From Trichaptum fuscoviolaceum (Eukaryota > Basidiomycota > Agaricomycetes > Hymenochaetales > Trichaptaceae): a DNA stretch of 64,000 nucleotides. The position numbers and the translations under genes were made by a program. Every line of letters starts with the position of its first letter. Positions within the stretch are counted from its first letter, which is position 1. This document shows, one piece after another, positions 1-11,339 of the stretch. The notes beneath the pieces are model-generated. The model saw nothing but the letters and a program-made list of their open reading frames with translations. It was not told where the DNA came from and did not search any database. The stretch covers positions 2,294,001 to 2,358,000 of the forward strand of contig CAJSYZ010000004.1 in assembly GCA_910574455.1 (NCBI GenBank). The letters are read 5' to 3'.

Positions 1-1035
1 GTTTACCAAAGGCGACTGTACGAGATCGAGGAGATCTCTGAGAAAACTTGCGATAAGCCAACGAGTAGTGATGGACTATATTCCCTTGCTCAGCGGAAGG
101 CATTCCTTGAGGGGGATGAGATGAGCGGGACTGTCGAGCCAGACCGAGTATGGTGCAAACGCTGTGAGAAGTGGATTGCCTTGCATGGTGACAAATATTT
201 TATTCGCCATTGGGTAAACCACTGCGCACGTAGCATTCATTTAGACGCCGCCCTGAATCAAACCATCGAGTACGTTCAGACGGTCATAACAGCATTATTA
301 TGACTGATTTAATAACTTTTCATATAAGCAAATCCGAAGGAAAGAAGCCGCAGCGTCGCGGGAGCTCACAAAATATTTGGGACCGGAAGCGCGCTCTGAA
401 TGCACATCCGCTCAGCAGCAAAGTTAAGCCTGATCAAGTTCTATGCAAGCCGTGTCAAAAATGGATAAAGCTTTCCGGTGTTACATACATTATGCAAAAC
501 TGGATGCAGCACTGCGAGAATGTGCACTCGCACTCCGAAAAAAAAGCAGAAACGGTGTACATTTCCAGTGACGAGGAGGATGGGTCTGGTGACTACTCTT
601 CGGAATTAAGTGAATGCACTGAATCTTCCACTTCTACGAGAGGTTCGCCGATAGCCGTAACAAAAGTGGAGAGTGGCATGGAGAACGGTATGTCACTAAA
701 ATGTTCATATTTCTACTTACTGATATACATAACGCCTTGTCGAAGAGTTGACCAAATCCTTTCCAAGTGGAAGCGTCCCAGTGAACTCGAAAAGTAGCAC
801 TAAGGCGAAGGTTCCTTCCCTGACTCAGAAGGACAGTCTGTCTCCCGATCATGGAGGATCTAAGCTCATAGTAACGAGGCAGAAACGATTGTCTCGACAC
901 GACAGCGACGACTCTGAAGGTCAAGACGGTCCAAAATTCAGAAAACTGTTGCATGGCTTCGACATTCCGCCAAATGGGATAATAGAGAGCGTTGTTATGC
1001 GCATTACCCGTCGAGACCTCGAGGAATCGACATAG
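1..1035 (+). CDS. Two-finger CxxC-KW-I zinc-finger-like protein, 5' end outside window
   Basis: The frame is open from base 1, so the start lies upstream. Exons are 1-269, 329-687 and 746-1035; both introns are 58-59 nt, start GTACGT or GTATGT, and the phases join cleanly to give about 305 residues. Two copies of the same unit are visible: CKRCEKWIAL followed by HWVNH..H, and CKPCQKWIKL followed by NWMQH..H. The shared pattern is C-x2-C-x18-H-x4/5-H with a conserved KWI-x-L and a Trp before the first His, which looks like a small zinc-binding fold. Each unit is preceded by a short acidic linker (LEGDEMSGTVEPD). The C-terminal third is Ser/Asp-rich with Lys/Arg clusters (RQKRLSR), as in nuclear proteins. 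The gene at 2635-3985 is a paralogue. I know no named family; DNA binding is inference only. Confidence 0.75.
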
Positions 1036-2439
1036 GCATACGCAACTGTCGGAGAATGTTGGAGAGGGGATTCACCGGCTGGTGCGACTGCATAGTGTTA
1101 CGTTCAACTCAGCCGGGATGTAAGGCCTGCAAATCCTATTATAAAACATCGTGCTTGTTGTTGTTTCAGACTCTGATTATACCTAGGAGAAAGACATAGG
1201 AAATTCCAGAAAGACTTTAAAGAAACAATGGAAATTTGGCCTGTGCCTTGGTCGCCGTGGTCAACTTTGCAAGGACCCCGAGGCCTCGACGTCTTTCGAA
1301 GTGGCAACGTATGGGTAGGAGCTTGCTTGACCTATCATCACCTCATGACTCCGAGTCTTGACCTTTCCGTGACTTCTGCTTGGCCTAGCCTCGCAAAACA
1401 AGTCGGTGGTCCAGCCGAGCACGATCAGAATATGTCTCTGCAGGGCTACCGTTGATACAGCCGCCGATCGCAAGCCACTCCATGTCGAATTCGACCGAAT
1501 GAACGAACAGCAATACATTCTAACGTCTTCGCGGATCACATTTTCTCAGAGAAAATCTACCTAGAACTTCTCGTCTATTGGGTTTTCTGTCATAAGAACT
1601 CCTTTCGTAGTGTCAGGGACATATTACAACAATTTCCGCGGATCTCTGTCTTCTTTGCGATCTGTCAGTGGGCGAACCGCAAGGTAAGGAAGATCATATC
1701 ATTGCCTTCTTCCTCTATCGTATCGCTTATCACTTTATCAGCTTCGCCAATCGTCCATGGTTTCTTCCTTAGCATTGCATCTCGGATTAACTAAAATCCA
1801 CCACCGGCATCGACTTCATAGAACGCATGAACTTCATCAAAGATCCTTCTCTCATGCTGTTTCACAAAGTGATACATCCCCTATCGAATCCATCGTTCAA
1901 CTGTTAACAGCAGTAAAAGTCATTTGGGTTTACAAGACTGGTATGTGAATGAAACGTAGTTGTAGAGGTATCTCAAATGTCTTATCTTTTAGGCCATCGT
2001 ATATCGATGCTCGCGACGAAAGCTATAGTCCCTGCACTCCACGCCAAAGAGCAGCTCTTTTATTCTTACGAACGCTTTCCTTAACGAACGGACCCTTACA
2101 CACAATAGCAAAGCCCTAATGGACTCGACCGGTACGTTCGTTTCTTAAACAATGCTCGCGAGGCTTAGACTATTATGTCACTCCAGAAACCCAGCTGTGA
2201 CTCAAGGCTCTAACGCCGACGCTTCCTGTTCCAATTCTTTTATCTCTAGCAGTTTGATTGCGTATTATTACCGCAAAAGAAAATGGAAGATCACAGTGTT
2301 ATATGAAAGTGTCTGATTTTCTAAACGCGCGGCATTGGTTGATATGCCAATAATTCCAGGCTATTGTACCGACCATCGATAGGAGCGAGTCAAAGTAAAA
2401 CCCCCCTCCTGTTGATACCGTCATATACCTACTTATCAG
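1036..2439. other. Intergenic region without a supportable gene
   Basis: Open frames of 60-90 codons occur on both strands (for example 1228-1455 and 1261-1539), but they overlap each other and show no motif or consistent intron pattern. Unrecognised 5' exons of the next finger gene could lie in its distal part. Confidence 0.5.
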
Positions 2440-2574
2440 TCGCCCTCCATCGATCTTGAAGTGCCGAACAGGAGCGCATATGTCTACACCGCAGAAAGTC
2501 TTGGTTGGGAAGACGTGGCGGGGACAGAAGACTCGGACTGGCATGCTGAAGATAAACGGGAGTTTTTCGACATA
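2440..2574 (+). other. Candidate upstream exon of the next finger gene
   Basis: After the acceptor CTTATCAG at 2439 the plus strand is open and protein-like, with acidic and aromatic residues (GWEDVAGTEDSDWHAEDK). GTAAGC at 2575 would make a normal 60-nt intron to TTTTTAG at 2634, but that join is out of frame with the following exon. The true junction is therefore unresolved; a different donor or acceptor, or a lesion, must be involved. Confidence 0.35.
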
Positions 2575-2634
2575 GTAAGCACCATCCCATCCCTCATGAG
2601 TAGCCCACTGCAGTGATTTCCCGCCTGTTTTTAG

Positions 2635-3985
2635 CAACTACATTAAAGTATCGGGAGAGGACGAATCGGTTTTACTCATCAAAGACGGAATATTCGTCGA
2701 GCCTTCCATGATTTTAAGTGACAACATCACCGGCACCGTTGATCAGATGCATGTGCTTAAGAACGACACTGATGTCGTTGAACTTTACGATGGTAGTCAT
2801 AAGTGCATAGTTTGTAGCACAGTTATCACTGCGGACCCGATGGATGTAGCCGATGTGCTCATAACGCATAAACTGCTTTGCAGGCAGCTTCAGTACGTCG
2901 GCCATTTAACGGTGTTCATGTTCTGTCAACTACTTAATATGAGTCAACCGTAGAAAAATGTATTCAGTGGAGAAGGAGAAGGAGAGATCTGAGAGCAACA
3001 GCGAGTTGCGCCCCGCGGATGCTAAGCGTAAGCTCATCTTAGAAGCCGATGAACTTACTGGGGCAGTCGAGCGAGATGTTGTCTATTGCAAGCCCTGCGA
3101 AAAGTGGATCCGCTTGGTTGGAAACATTTTCAATGCATCTAACTGGCTTGTGCATCGCAGCCGAAGACATACAGAGATTAGAGACTGCAATACCACACAG
3201 TATGTACCCAGATGCGCCATACCCCTTGGCAATTTTGACTACAATTCTCTCGGACCAGGAACCATGAATCCTCAAATGGAATTCCGGCACCTGCACAAAC
3301 AAAGGTGCGCATACGCGGCGACATGGAAAACCGCAGACAAACTCTTGAGTCTGATCATCTGCTTGGTGTGGTCGAAGCGCACCGAGTCTGGTGTAGGAAA
3401 TGCAAGAAATTTATTGCGCTTTCTGGGGGCGCCTACAGACCATATCACTGGGAACTCCACCGTGCCCGACTTCATCCGAGCGTCAACGAATCATTGGCTG
3501 AAGGAAGTTTAGATAAGGAAGACAGCGACGAAACGTATATCACTAGTTCGTCATATACGGATCGTAAGGGTGTCCCAGTCCAGACGAGGTCATCCAAGCG
3601 TCATTCCAACATCACATCAAGTGCAAGCAGTAGAACGAGACGAGGTGTGCTCCAATCCTTGCCTACACGTCCGCTTACTAATCTGTCAACAGTCAGTTTC
3701 CAAGATTCGAAAAAACCACACCCGAAGGACGAACACCCAGAGAACTCAGAGAAGATGCCTGGGATAGAAGTTGTTCCCCCGACTCAGACGGACAAACCAT
3801 TACCTGCAAGTGCGATTCCAGAGCGCCCTCTGAACGGGCAAAAACGCTCTCAAGCTGATGGCTGCAACGATGCCACTCAAGCAGGGTCCAAAAATCGGAA
3901 GACTATGCATGAGTCTGACGCCGGCTTTCCGAGCATTCCGACTGATCGTCGAGTAAGGCGCGTTATCTGGGAGTTCGAAGATTGA
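2635..3985 (+). CDS. Multi-finger CxxC-KW-I zinc-finger-like protein
   Basis: Supported exons are about 2635-2892, 2954-3199 and 3259-3985. The introns (61 and 59 nt; GTACGT and GTATGT donors) keep frame. The 5' end is uncertain; the first Met in frame is at 2708. Two well-formed fingers are CKPCEKWIRL with NWLVH..H, and CRKCKKFIAL with HWELH..H, each after a linker like LEADELTGAVERD. A third, degenerate unit precedes them: the linker ILSDNITGTVDQ is kept, but the cysteines are displaced (CIVC ... H-x3-C). The tail is about 160 residues, rich in Ser/Thr/Pro with basic patches, and ends RRVRRVIWEFED, comparable with the end of the 1-1035 gene. The two are evidently a tandem duplication. Function unknown. 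Confidence 0.7.
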
Positions 3986-6061
3986 TTCCCTCACGCGCAC
4001 TGAGCACTGCAGATCGCGAGATTGACGGAACCTTCTGGGATTATAGAGGTGCTACGCGTTCAAAGAAGTACGTGTATCGAGTTTTGAGTGTATGGTTGTG
4101 GAGGAATTGGCGACGTTGGGTATTTTGCGTGTACATAGTGACGTATTGTGCCAAAAGATATGCTTTTCCGACCTACTATCAACCTACTGTAGTTTCAACC
4201 CTGGTCCCGTCGAGCCAACGAGAATTATTCTTTGGTCGAGCTGTTAGATCAACAGAGCAGAGCAAAGTCCAGCAACAGATGAACTATCCCCTCGCCTATT
4301 GTGTGACAGGTTGAAGGATGATTTCATTCCGGCGCAGCTCTGTTGGAACATGCCCTGTATTGCCATCGCATGAGAATACTGGCTGAAGGAGACTATGTCA
4401 TTATGTCCTATCGTTCTTTAGACCATGTGGCAGAGTCTTTCCAATCAATCTGCCACAGCCTGTCAAGGACTCGGAAAGTATCCCTCCGGCTTGTAACTGT
4501 GAGGGGACGCAAAGATAAAATGTTACTGTTATCGCATCCTATGAGCGGAAAATTCAATTCAATCATAAAAGTAATACGTTGAACTGCAAGCCCCACCGTA
4601 GAATCACAACCTCTCGATAAATTCGCGATTGGCCTGCGAGGCAGCGAGTCCAGCCCGTCGAAAAGTATATGTAGCTTTCGTAACTTTCCGAGTCGTTGTA
4701 CTGTAGCAACAGTCATAGTATCGTAACTGAATGAGATATGGTGATTATTCAATTAGCGAGAGGTCTTCGATTGGGATCGGTGATTTGCTGCTTACGGATT
4801 CAAGAATGTTCATGAACACCTCAGCTCCTCAGCTATCGATGTCCATTTGGTACACAGCCGCAGTGAGAGCGATTTCACTGGCATGGAGTGATTCCGAATG
4901 AAGACTTCCGCAGGGTGAATCAATGGTTGCCCATAGACAGAAGTTTGTTCTTTCGAGAGAGACTCGGATGCGTATGTAAAGGACGTGATAGGTGATACCA
5001 AGAAACGTTTTGCGGGCATCGAACCACTGGCAATGGACACGTGCTGTTTGGATTGCGCAAATCGATGTCAGGACTTCTGTCTCTGAAAGGACTGTCGCTC
5101 CGGCTATAAGGTGAACTTGGGATAGCTTAATGTAATGAGCACGAATACATGATAAGATAGGCTTAGATACAGAGGTGCAAAGGACTAATATATTGATGGT
5201 ATCTGAAATAAAAGGTGGTTAAGTGGGCACCCATTTTTGTGCACCAGGTAAACTCGTATGCCGACTCCCTGACCTATGACTCGGAGAACTTCGTCCAGGA
5301 TGCCCAGATAGCTGTATGAGGTTCAAAATTGGTATGTACCTTTTCTGCATAGTATCTTCGAGTTCTTTCACGGGTAAGCAGCAGCGTCAAAGCCTGGGTT
5401 GAAGATTACTGGTGGCAGACTGTGACTGCAGATAAACACAATGGATACCGTGGGAGAGCGCGAGCTACTTCAAGTTATGACATTCAAGTTGGCAGCCTGA
5501 GATGATCCAGTCGCCGTGAGAACATCATTACTTCTCAGGCTTGCCAGTGAACCCTGAGTTCAAGTTCAAGTTTAGCGCGACAACTTGAATTCCTTCGGTT
5601 CCACTGGCACTCTCACAGGAATGTCATTATATGTGCTTCTACATCAATGCCGAGCATATCGTGCAGGAGCTCTACCCAAGGCATCGCAGGTTTGGGCCTA
5701 CATGGGAACCAACTGCTGGTCATGCGGACCGGTTTCTCTGTTCGTACAGAACGGGTGCACTCTCGGCTCGAGAAGCTTGACAACTTGAAAGTGAGGTGGC
5801 TCCATTGAATCGGCAAGAACTCCAAGAAGCATGCAAGAGCCTCAAGATGCACAAGGTCGGGGTACCGGCCGCCTCTTACGCTAGCAAAACACCCTTAATC
5901 ATTGTCATCTCTTGACAAATTATTGTGTTCTTCGATGCTAATTCGAGGACCATCTTATCGTTCCACAAAATATAATTTGTCGCCAGCCTTATAAAGCCCG
6001 GCGAATGGTGTGATTCTTGACCGCCTGCTTTACGCTTCCGTTGTGGCCCTTCTGGACATAT
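3986..6061. other. 2-kb intergenic region with a cluster of AACTTGAA octamers
   Basis: No gene is supported; open frames are short and overlap on opposite strands. The distal part carries six copies of AACTTGAA or its complement at 5469, 5483, 5559, 5565, 5582 and 5782. The copies at 5565 and 5582 form a perfect 8-bp inverted repeat around a 9-nt loop. Confidence 0.5.
5990..5995 (+). promoter_or_regulatory. TATA box of the P450 gene
   Basis: TATAAA lies 67 nt upstream of the first ATG of the P450 gene, a normal TATA-to-start distance for a short fungal leader. Confidence 0.5.
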
Positions 6062-8171
6062 ATGATGTCTACGAATGCTACGTTCGAAGCGCCTTTCCCA
6101 GCCACCTTCAACCGTCTGAAACAACTGGATGGCTCACTCGACATCTATACTATTGGACTGCTATCAAGTGCGCTCGTGATCTTGGCATCTCTAGGGACCC
6201 ATCTCTTTCACCGCACAGACAAGGATGGTTTTCCCTTCTCCTCTGGATTGCCCATTGTCGGATCCTGGAAATTCTTCACGACACGTTACAGGTTTCTGCA
6301 CGATGGAATGGCCAAACTCGGGAATGCATACTCCTTCAAGATTCTTCAGGTAAGAACATGCTGTTATCTATGCACAAAGTCGCTATCTCACATTGTTATA
6401 AGCACGATATACTTGTCGTATCGGGAGAGGAGGGACGGAAAACCTTTTTCGGACACAAAGACCTCAATTTCTTGGAGGGTTACAGAATCTTATTTGGAGC
6501 GGTCAGGATACCTTCCTTTGTTTCTTCGTTAATCTTTATTCATCTTTCGGATACAGGCACCGAAGATGACGGACATCAAGGCCGAGAAAGTGGATGAGCC
6601 TGAGGATTCGGTGAATATACATGATTTCCGTTATTTTTTGGAGGGCTAACTGTATATTAGGTTAAATTCGGGAAACGACTCACGTCGGTTATACGACGTG
6701 ACAGATTGGCAAAGAGTAAGTCAGTCAAACATCGCTGTACCGCTAGCTCTGACTTTACATGTATATAAAGCCCTCCCGACGATGTTGAAGGATCTTGATC
6801 GCTGCATGGAGAAATGGGGGTCATCTGGACAATTCGATCCGTTCGATGATGTGTATAACGTAAGTGGGCCTTACTTGGCAACAGAAACCTAAAGGCTTAC
6901 ATGCGCTGCAGATGGTCTTTCAGCTAACCATTAGAGCGGCAGCATGTCGAGAGGTTGCAGACGACCCAGCACTCGTTAAGAAAGTCGCAAAGCTGTACTG
7001 GGATATGGAAAAGGGTGCTACACCTACTTCTGTCCTCTTACCATGGTTACCTAGTCCCGCACGAAAGCGCAAGCAGAAGGCAACGACCGAGCTGTACTTG
7101 CTCTTCAAGAACCTTCTGGACAAGCGCATCGAAGAGGGCCGTACTGAGGATGACCCTGCTCAGTATCTGTTGGACGAGGGAGATGGTGTTAACGATATCA
7201 TAACGTTCATCCTCGGTGCATTATTTGCTGGCATAAGTGAGCATCACTAATCCTGATTTATGCTCAGTGTGCTAATTCCGTTGGACGTCATACAGTCAAT
7301 ACGGGTATTATGGCGAGTTGGATTACGCTCTACCTGGCCATGAATCCGGAATGGAAAGAAAAGGTACTAACGGAGACCCGGTCTTTCGTCGCGAAGTACG
7401 TCAAGCCAAACTCCGGAGCGAGCCTAAGCGCACAGCTCGCGCAGCTTCCGCCTCAAGTCTGGGAGGAAGAAATGAATGCGCTAGATCTGTGTCTCCGCGA
7501 GACCATCCGCATTACCATCACAGGTTCTTTCTTGCGACGAGTTGTGCCGACTGGAGAGGGCGGTGATGTTATGTTCCAGGGCAAGAAAGTCTCGCCTGGG
7601 ACGTTCCTTGCGCTTCCTATGACTAGCTCCCACCTCAATCCCGACATCTACTCTGAACCGCACAAGTACGTATCTTCTGGCCGTGTTGTTATCCATTAAT
7701 CTTAGACGGTTGCCACTCAGGTGGGACCCGAGCCGATTTGATCGTGGTGAGGATAGGAAGGAATACTGGTCTTTCATTGGTTGGGGTGTTGGTATGCATT
7801 CCGTTCCTACGCTCTTCTATCTGTTGGTCCTGAGATCTGCATTATCAGGTCGTCACCCATGTCTTGGCATGCGCTTCGCTAAGCTTGAAGTCAAAGTCAT
7901 CATCACACTCTTCCTCATGCAATACGAATACGAACTTGTCGACAAAGTTGGTAAACCGGTCACGAAGCTCCCCGAGCCAGACAGGACTAATTTGTGAGCT
8001 TAGACTGGTATTTGCGCCTTGAGTCTGTCTCTTACTTAGATTAATATTTTAGGTACCAAACCCCTCCGGTTGAGCGTGTTTGTGAGTGGATCTCGATGCT
8101 GATATGTTGTTTGTCCTTTACTAATTTATTTCTTCTATGTAGTCATTAAGTACAGGCGCGTACATGATTAA
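6062..8171 (+). CDS. Cytochrome P450 monooxygenase
   Basis: Exons: 6062-6349, 6403-6501, 6557-6610, 6661-6715, 6771-6859, 6912-7236, 7296-7665, 7721-7791, 7849-7993, 8053-8081, 8143-8171. All ten introns are 50-61 nt and in phase, giving 517 residues. An N-terminal membrane anchor (IYTIGLLSSALVILASLG) places it at the ER. The I-helix reads GALFAGINTGIMASW, the K-helix ExxR is in LCLRETIRITI, and the haem loop is FIGWGVGRHPCLGMRFAK with the Cys thiolate ligand. The last two tiny exons give VFIKYRR, a usual end for this group. The protein resembles fungal CYP51/CYP7-like (E-class group IV) P450s, but Asn replaces the usual acid or His in the I-helix. Substrate unknown. No biosynthetic partner genes lie nearby, so membership of a secondary-metabolite cluster is not supported. 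A second Met at 6065 is an equal start candidate. Confidence 0.93.
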
Positions 8172-8740
8172 AGCCTTACGCTCTCTGTACCCGAGTGCAT
8201 GGCTCTGGGGTTTTTCGGCGGAAGCTTAAGAGACACAGTCTGGAATAGAAGACCACCCTGTGACGAATTGCTTTGTCTACACAGATATAATGAAGACGAT
8301 AAGAATTTACAGTGTACTTACTTGCAGAGAACATCACTATTGGAAGTCGCCTCTGGCAATCATCTAGCCCAAATGCTACAGAAGAGAATCTAACTCGGAT
8401 TTAAACGACATACAAAGACGACCTTGCTTCCCTAAATACCATGAAAGAAGCTCCTCCTCGTACATTCCATCGAAGACGCATGCGACCATCTCACATATAT
8501 AGAAATGACTTCTTCCCATACGACTTCGCCGACCTGAAAACGTTGATGTCGCTGCCTCTGCTGATACTAGAAGTATGGCGGCTTGGTGTTCAAGTTCGAG
8601 GTTCTGGATGCGCGAGTTCAAGCTATCATTTGCTTAAGGGTGTAAGCAATCCGAGCCGGTTCCGCTACGTTCACTGGCAACGGTCATCGCTAGCCGATCT
8701 TGTGCCGTTATGTCCCTGTCTGAGAAGCCAGCATCGTCCG
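8172..8740. other. Spacer between P450 and gag fragment
   Basis: No gene or LTR recognised. It would hold the pol part of the Copia element downstream of gag on the minus strand, but no integrase or reverse-transcriptase motif is visible. One AACTTGAA octamer (complement) is at 8589-8596. Confidence 0.5.
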
Positions 8741-9589
8741 CTATTTACCACCACCTCTTGCCCAACAATTAGCCTTAATGTGGCCCATTTTCTTGCAGTT
8801 TTTGCATCGAATTCCACCAGAGGACATCCCCCCCTTTGGTTTCGGTATGCCTTTCCCCTTCACCTTCGAGGCTAGGGTAGTGTCCGTGAGGCCATTCCCG
8901 TTGACCCCAGCTTGGTCCATTCTTTTAGTTGTCCTGATAACCGTGGATAATTCGATCTTATCCATCGAGTATAAGGTTGCTTTCACACTGTCCCATTCGT
9001 CCGGAAGAGAATTGAGGATGATTACGGAATGCAACAAATCAATGAGCTCGTCCCTGTTACCCTTGAAGCATCGGAGGAGGTTTATCTGTCCTTGAATGTA
9101 GCACAGATTCTCCTCGAAGCTGGTAGAGCCGGGGTCCCACCTATTTCCACCTAGCGCGGTAAATGCATCTGCTGCCGCTAGCTCAGTGTATTTTTCGAAG
9201 CGAGCCTTCAAAACTCTGTACATCTCCGCAGCAGTTTCAAGTCCGTTGATTAAGTGATTATGTTCCAAGGTGATGCCTCGCTTCAAAATGGTGATAGCCT
9301 TTGCGTTCATGAGCAGCCACCGGGCATTCTCCTCAACCTCTTCTTCTGTCGACTCAGATGTAGTCGCCGGCATGGGATAAGCCCCTGTACCGACATCCTC
9401 AATCAGGTGTTCCGCCCATGCCATCCGCAGATTTTTGCTCCATAGCCCCCAACCAAGATTCTTCAGCAATCCTATTTCGAGCTCGAGCGGTTTGTAGTTC
9501 TCGGGTGAGTAAAGTGCCTTTCGTATTCTCTTCAATGCTTGATCTGTTATTTCTTTAGGCATTGTATTTGACTTTGAAGAGCCTGCCAT
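8741..9589 (-). mobile_element. Ty1/Copia gag-only ORF (UBN2-type gag with zinc knuckle)
   Basis: A 282-residue uninterrupted ORF. The central part has the Copia gag layout (W..A..A...I......H..........A...W..L...F), seen here as ARWLLMNAKAITILKRGI and LINGLETAAEMYRVLKARF, then LPDEWDSVKATL. It ends with a CCHC zinc knuckle, CKNCKKMGHIKANC, five residues before the stop. Such gag domains assemble the virus-like particle and bind element RNA. In complete elements the frame continues into protease, integrase and reverse transcriptase; here it stops right after the knuckle and none of those follow. No LTRs or target-site duplications were found. It is either a 5' relic or a captured gag; the unbroken frame suggests recent truncation or retention. 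Confidence 0.85.
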
Positions 9590-10040
9590 TCTGGAGTCTG
9601 GACTTTAGACTTTTAACCTCAGCTGCGCAAACTAACGATGAAAGAGGTGAGGAGCAGTCGTCCGGTTTTAGTGAGAGATCTGATTGCTTGTCAGTGATAG
9701 GGAGCATTTTAGGAGCTTTTTCATACCTTAGCGCTGTATGCAGCAAAATTGCGATGAAAGTGGGAGTAGAAACTAGAAAGGATCGTAAAAAAAAATTGAG
9801 TTCCGGCCCGGTACTAAGTAGTAGTCGGATCCCGAGCGCCCGACTCAAGTTGCCGGAGTATTTGTAAGCACAAAGAGCACGTGACGTCAAGTTGACCGTC
9901 GACTCTGGTGGGCCTGTGGCTGACCCGTCAGTCGCGGTCAACCACGGTATAAAGTGTACCTTTCCCCTCCAAGTTTCAATACTTTCGTTCAGTTTGATCA
10001 ACAAGACGCAAGTAACTCTCGCAAGACTCAGAAGCAGAAG
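9590..10040. other. Upstream region of DNA polymerase delta subunit 4
   Basis: Non-coding stretch between the gag fragment and POLD4, holding the CACGTG/TGACGTCA and TATA elements listed separately. Other open frames here are unsupported. Confidence 0.5.
9878..9953 (+). promoter_or_regulatory. E-box, CRE-like palindrome and TATA box of POLD4
   Basis: CACGTG (9878-9883) overlaps a perfect TGACGTCA palindrome (9882-9889). TATAAA follows at 9948-9953, 87 nt before the start codon. The spacing is that of a core promoter; which bZIP or bHLH factor binds is not known. Confidence 0.5.
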
Positions 10041-10883
10041 ATGGCGCCAAAGGCAAAGCAAGGTTCAACAGCACTGAAACAGGGTACTCTGTCGTTCGCG
10101 TCTTCAAAACGTGGAGCACCTGCAACTGTTACTGGCAAAGCCAATGCAAAGGCATCTCCTGGGACCATTTCAAAGCCCAGTACCGTGTCCTTCAACTCGA
10201 CGGGCACAACACGACGCGTCAGTCAAGAAAGCACAGGCAGCTCGAGCATCCAAAGCGCCAGTGACCGTGATGAAGATGTGGCCGCGGCTGGGCGCGCAGC
10301 AAAGCGCCTGAAGATATCTAGCGCTGTTGCTGGGCCTGGCAAGGCTCGTGGTGTAGGGACCGGTAACAAGCGCAAGGCTCTCGACGACGATACCAGCTCA
10401 GAGGACGAGATCGTCATTAGGGAAGATCTGGAAGTGCTTGAGAAGAGCGGAAACTTAAACAAGGTCTATGGAGCTGCGCGGGAGAGGATGGGGAACCTAA
10501 AGCCTAGTGCGTATGATAAAGCGTCTAAACTAGGATGTTTTCTTATTCGCTTCGCAGTTCATGGCGAGAATCAGACGAAGGCTTTCCAGATTCTTCGCGT
10601 TTTTGATAAGTATGTTTAGTTTGAACTCGAAGACGCTCATGCATATCTAACTAAGATTACTCATAGCTCATACGAGTTTGGCCCCTGCGTTGGTGTAACT
10701 CGACTTGAGCGATGGCAACGTGCACATGCGCTGGGTTTAAACCCGCCTACTGAGGTGAGTTATGACCTCTTATGAACAATCAGTTGAGACTAATAGAGCG
10801 AATAGATTCGTGACATTCTAGTTACTGAGCAGGGTGTGAAAGAAGACACTCTGAGACAATCTGTTTTCTACGACGAGGTTTGA
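10041..10883 (+). CDS. POLD4: DNA polymerase delta subunit 4 (p12/Cdm1 family)
   Basis: Exons 10041-10506, 10558-10609, 10667-10754 and 10806-10883 (introns 50-57 nt) encode 227 residues. The diagnostic C-terminal core is present: FQILRVFDNSYEFGPCVG then VTRLERWQRAHALGLNPP, the signature of the small fourth subunit that stabilises replicative polymerase delta in the nucleus. The N-terminal 130 residues are low-complexity and basic, with KRLK and NKRKAL clusters that could serve nuclear import. Residues 14-19 (QGTLSF) resemble a PCNA-interacting box but lack the usual aromatic pair. The first intron is a multiple of three and open, so unspliced reading would insert 17 residues; splicing fits the family better. 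Longer than human p12 (107 residues), mostly by the N-terminal extension. Confidence 0.93.
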
Positions 10884-11339
10884 GAGTTTGCGGCTGATGC
10901 AGCTCGTCACGGAGAACCTATCGCTTTTTACGACCTTCCTCGGCCAAGTGTTCTTTTATTTTCTATCAGCGGTGTATTACTTGTTCCTCTATGATTCGCA
11001 CGGGCCACTTTATTCCTCTAGCTCATGTATCAATCTGACTGCTCCTCGAATATCTTTAGTATGTTATGGACTTATCATTTCGACAAAAGTAACTCCTCGC
11101 TTTTCCTATTTGGTGCCTAAAAGTGCATTTACTAGACTCCAGTAAACCTAGGAATGTATCATTCTTCATGAGTTTGATCCTCTGTTTCAGACCAACACAC
11201 AAATTGTTGTCCGAAGATGAAGATGGGCGCCTAAAGAAAGAATTCTTTTATACCATCAGCCAAATAGCCAGCCCTGAAGAACGATATGATCTGAACGGCT
11301 CGCCAACAGACTTCTCTTCATCACCCTCAATCACCACCC
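10884..11339. other. Spacer between POLD4 and F-box gene
   Basis: Pyrimidine-rich 3' sequence of POLD4 followed by the F-box gene leader. Two 78-85-codon frames show no family features and are not called. Confidence 0.5.

Noticed and set aside
634..954. 106-codon minus-strand frame
   Set aside because: Antisense to exons 2-3 of the first finger gene, whose plus frame shows real motifs.
2299..2637. 112-codon minus-strand frame
   Set aside because: Shares its interval with a plus-strand stretch that looks more protein-like; no motif and no ATG-associated context.
8441..8875. 144-codon plus-strand frame
   Set aside because: Antisense to the gag ORF at one end and featureless in the rest.
9555..10061. 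168-codon minus-strand frame across the POLD4 promoter
   Set aside because: Overlaps TATA and CRE elements and the gag start; composition is not protein-like.
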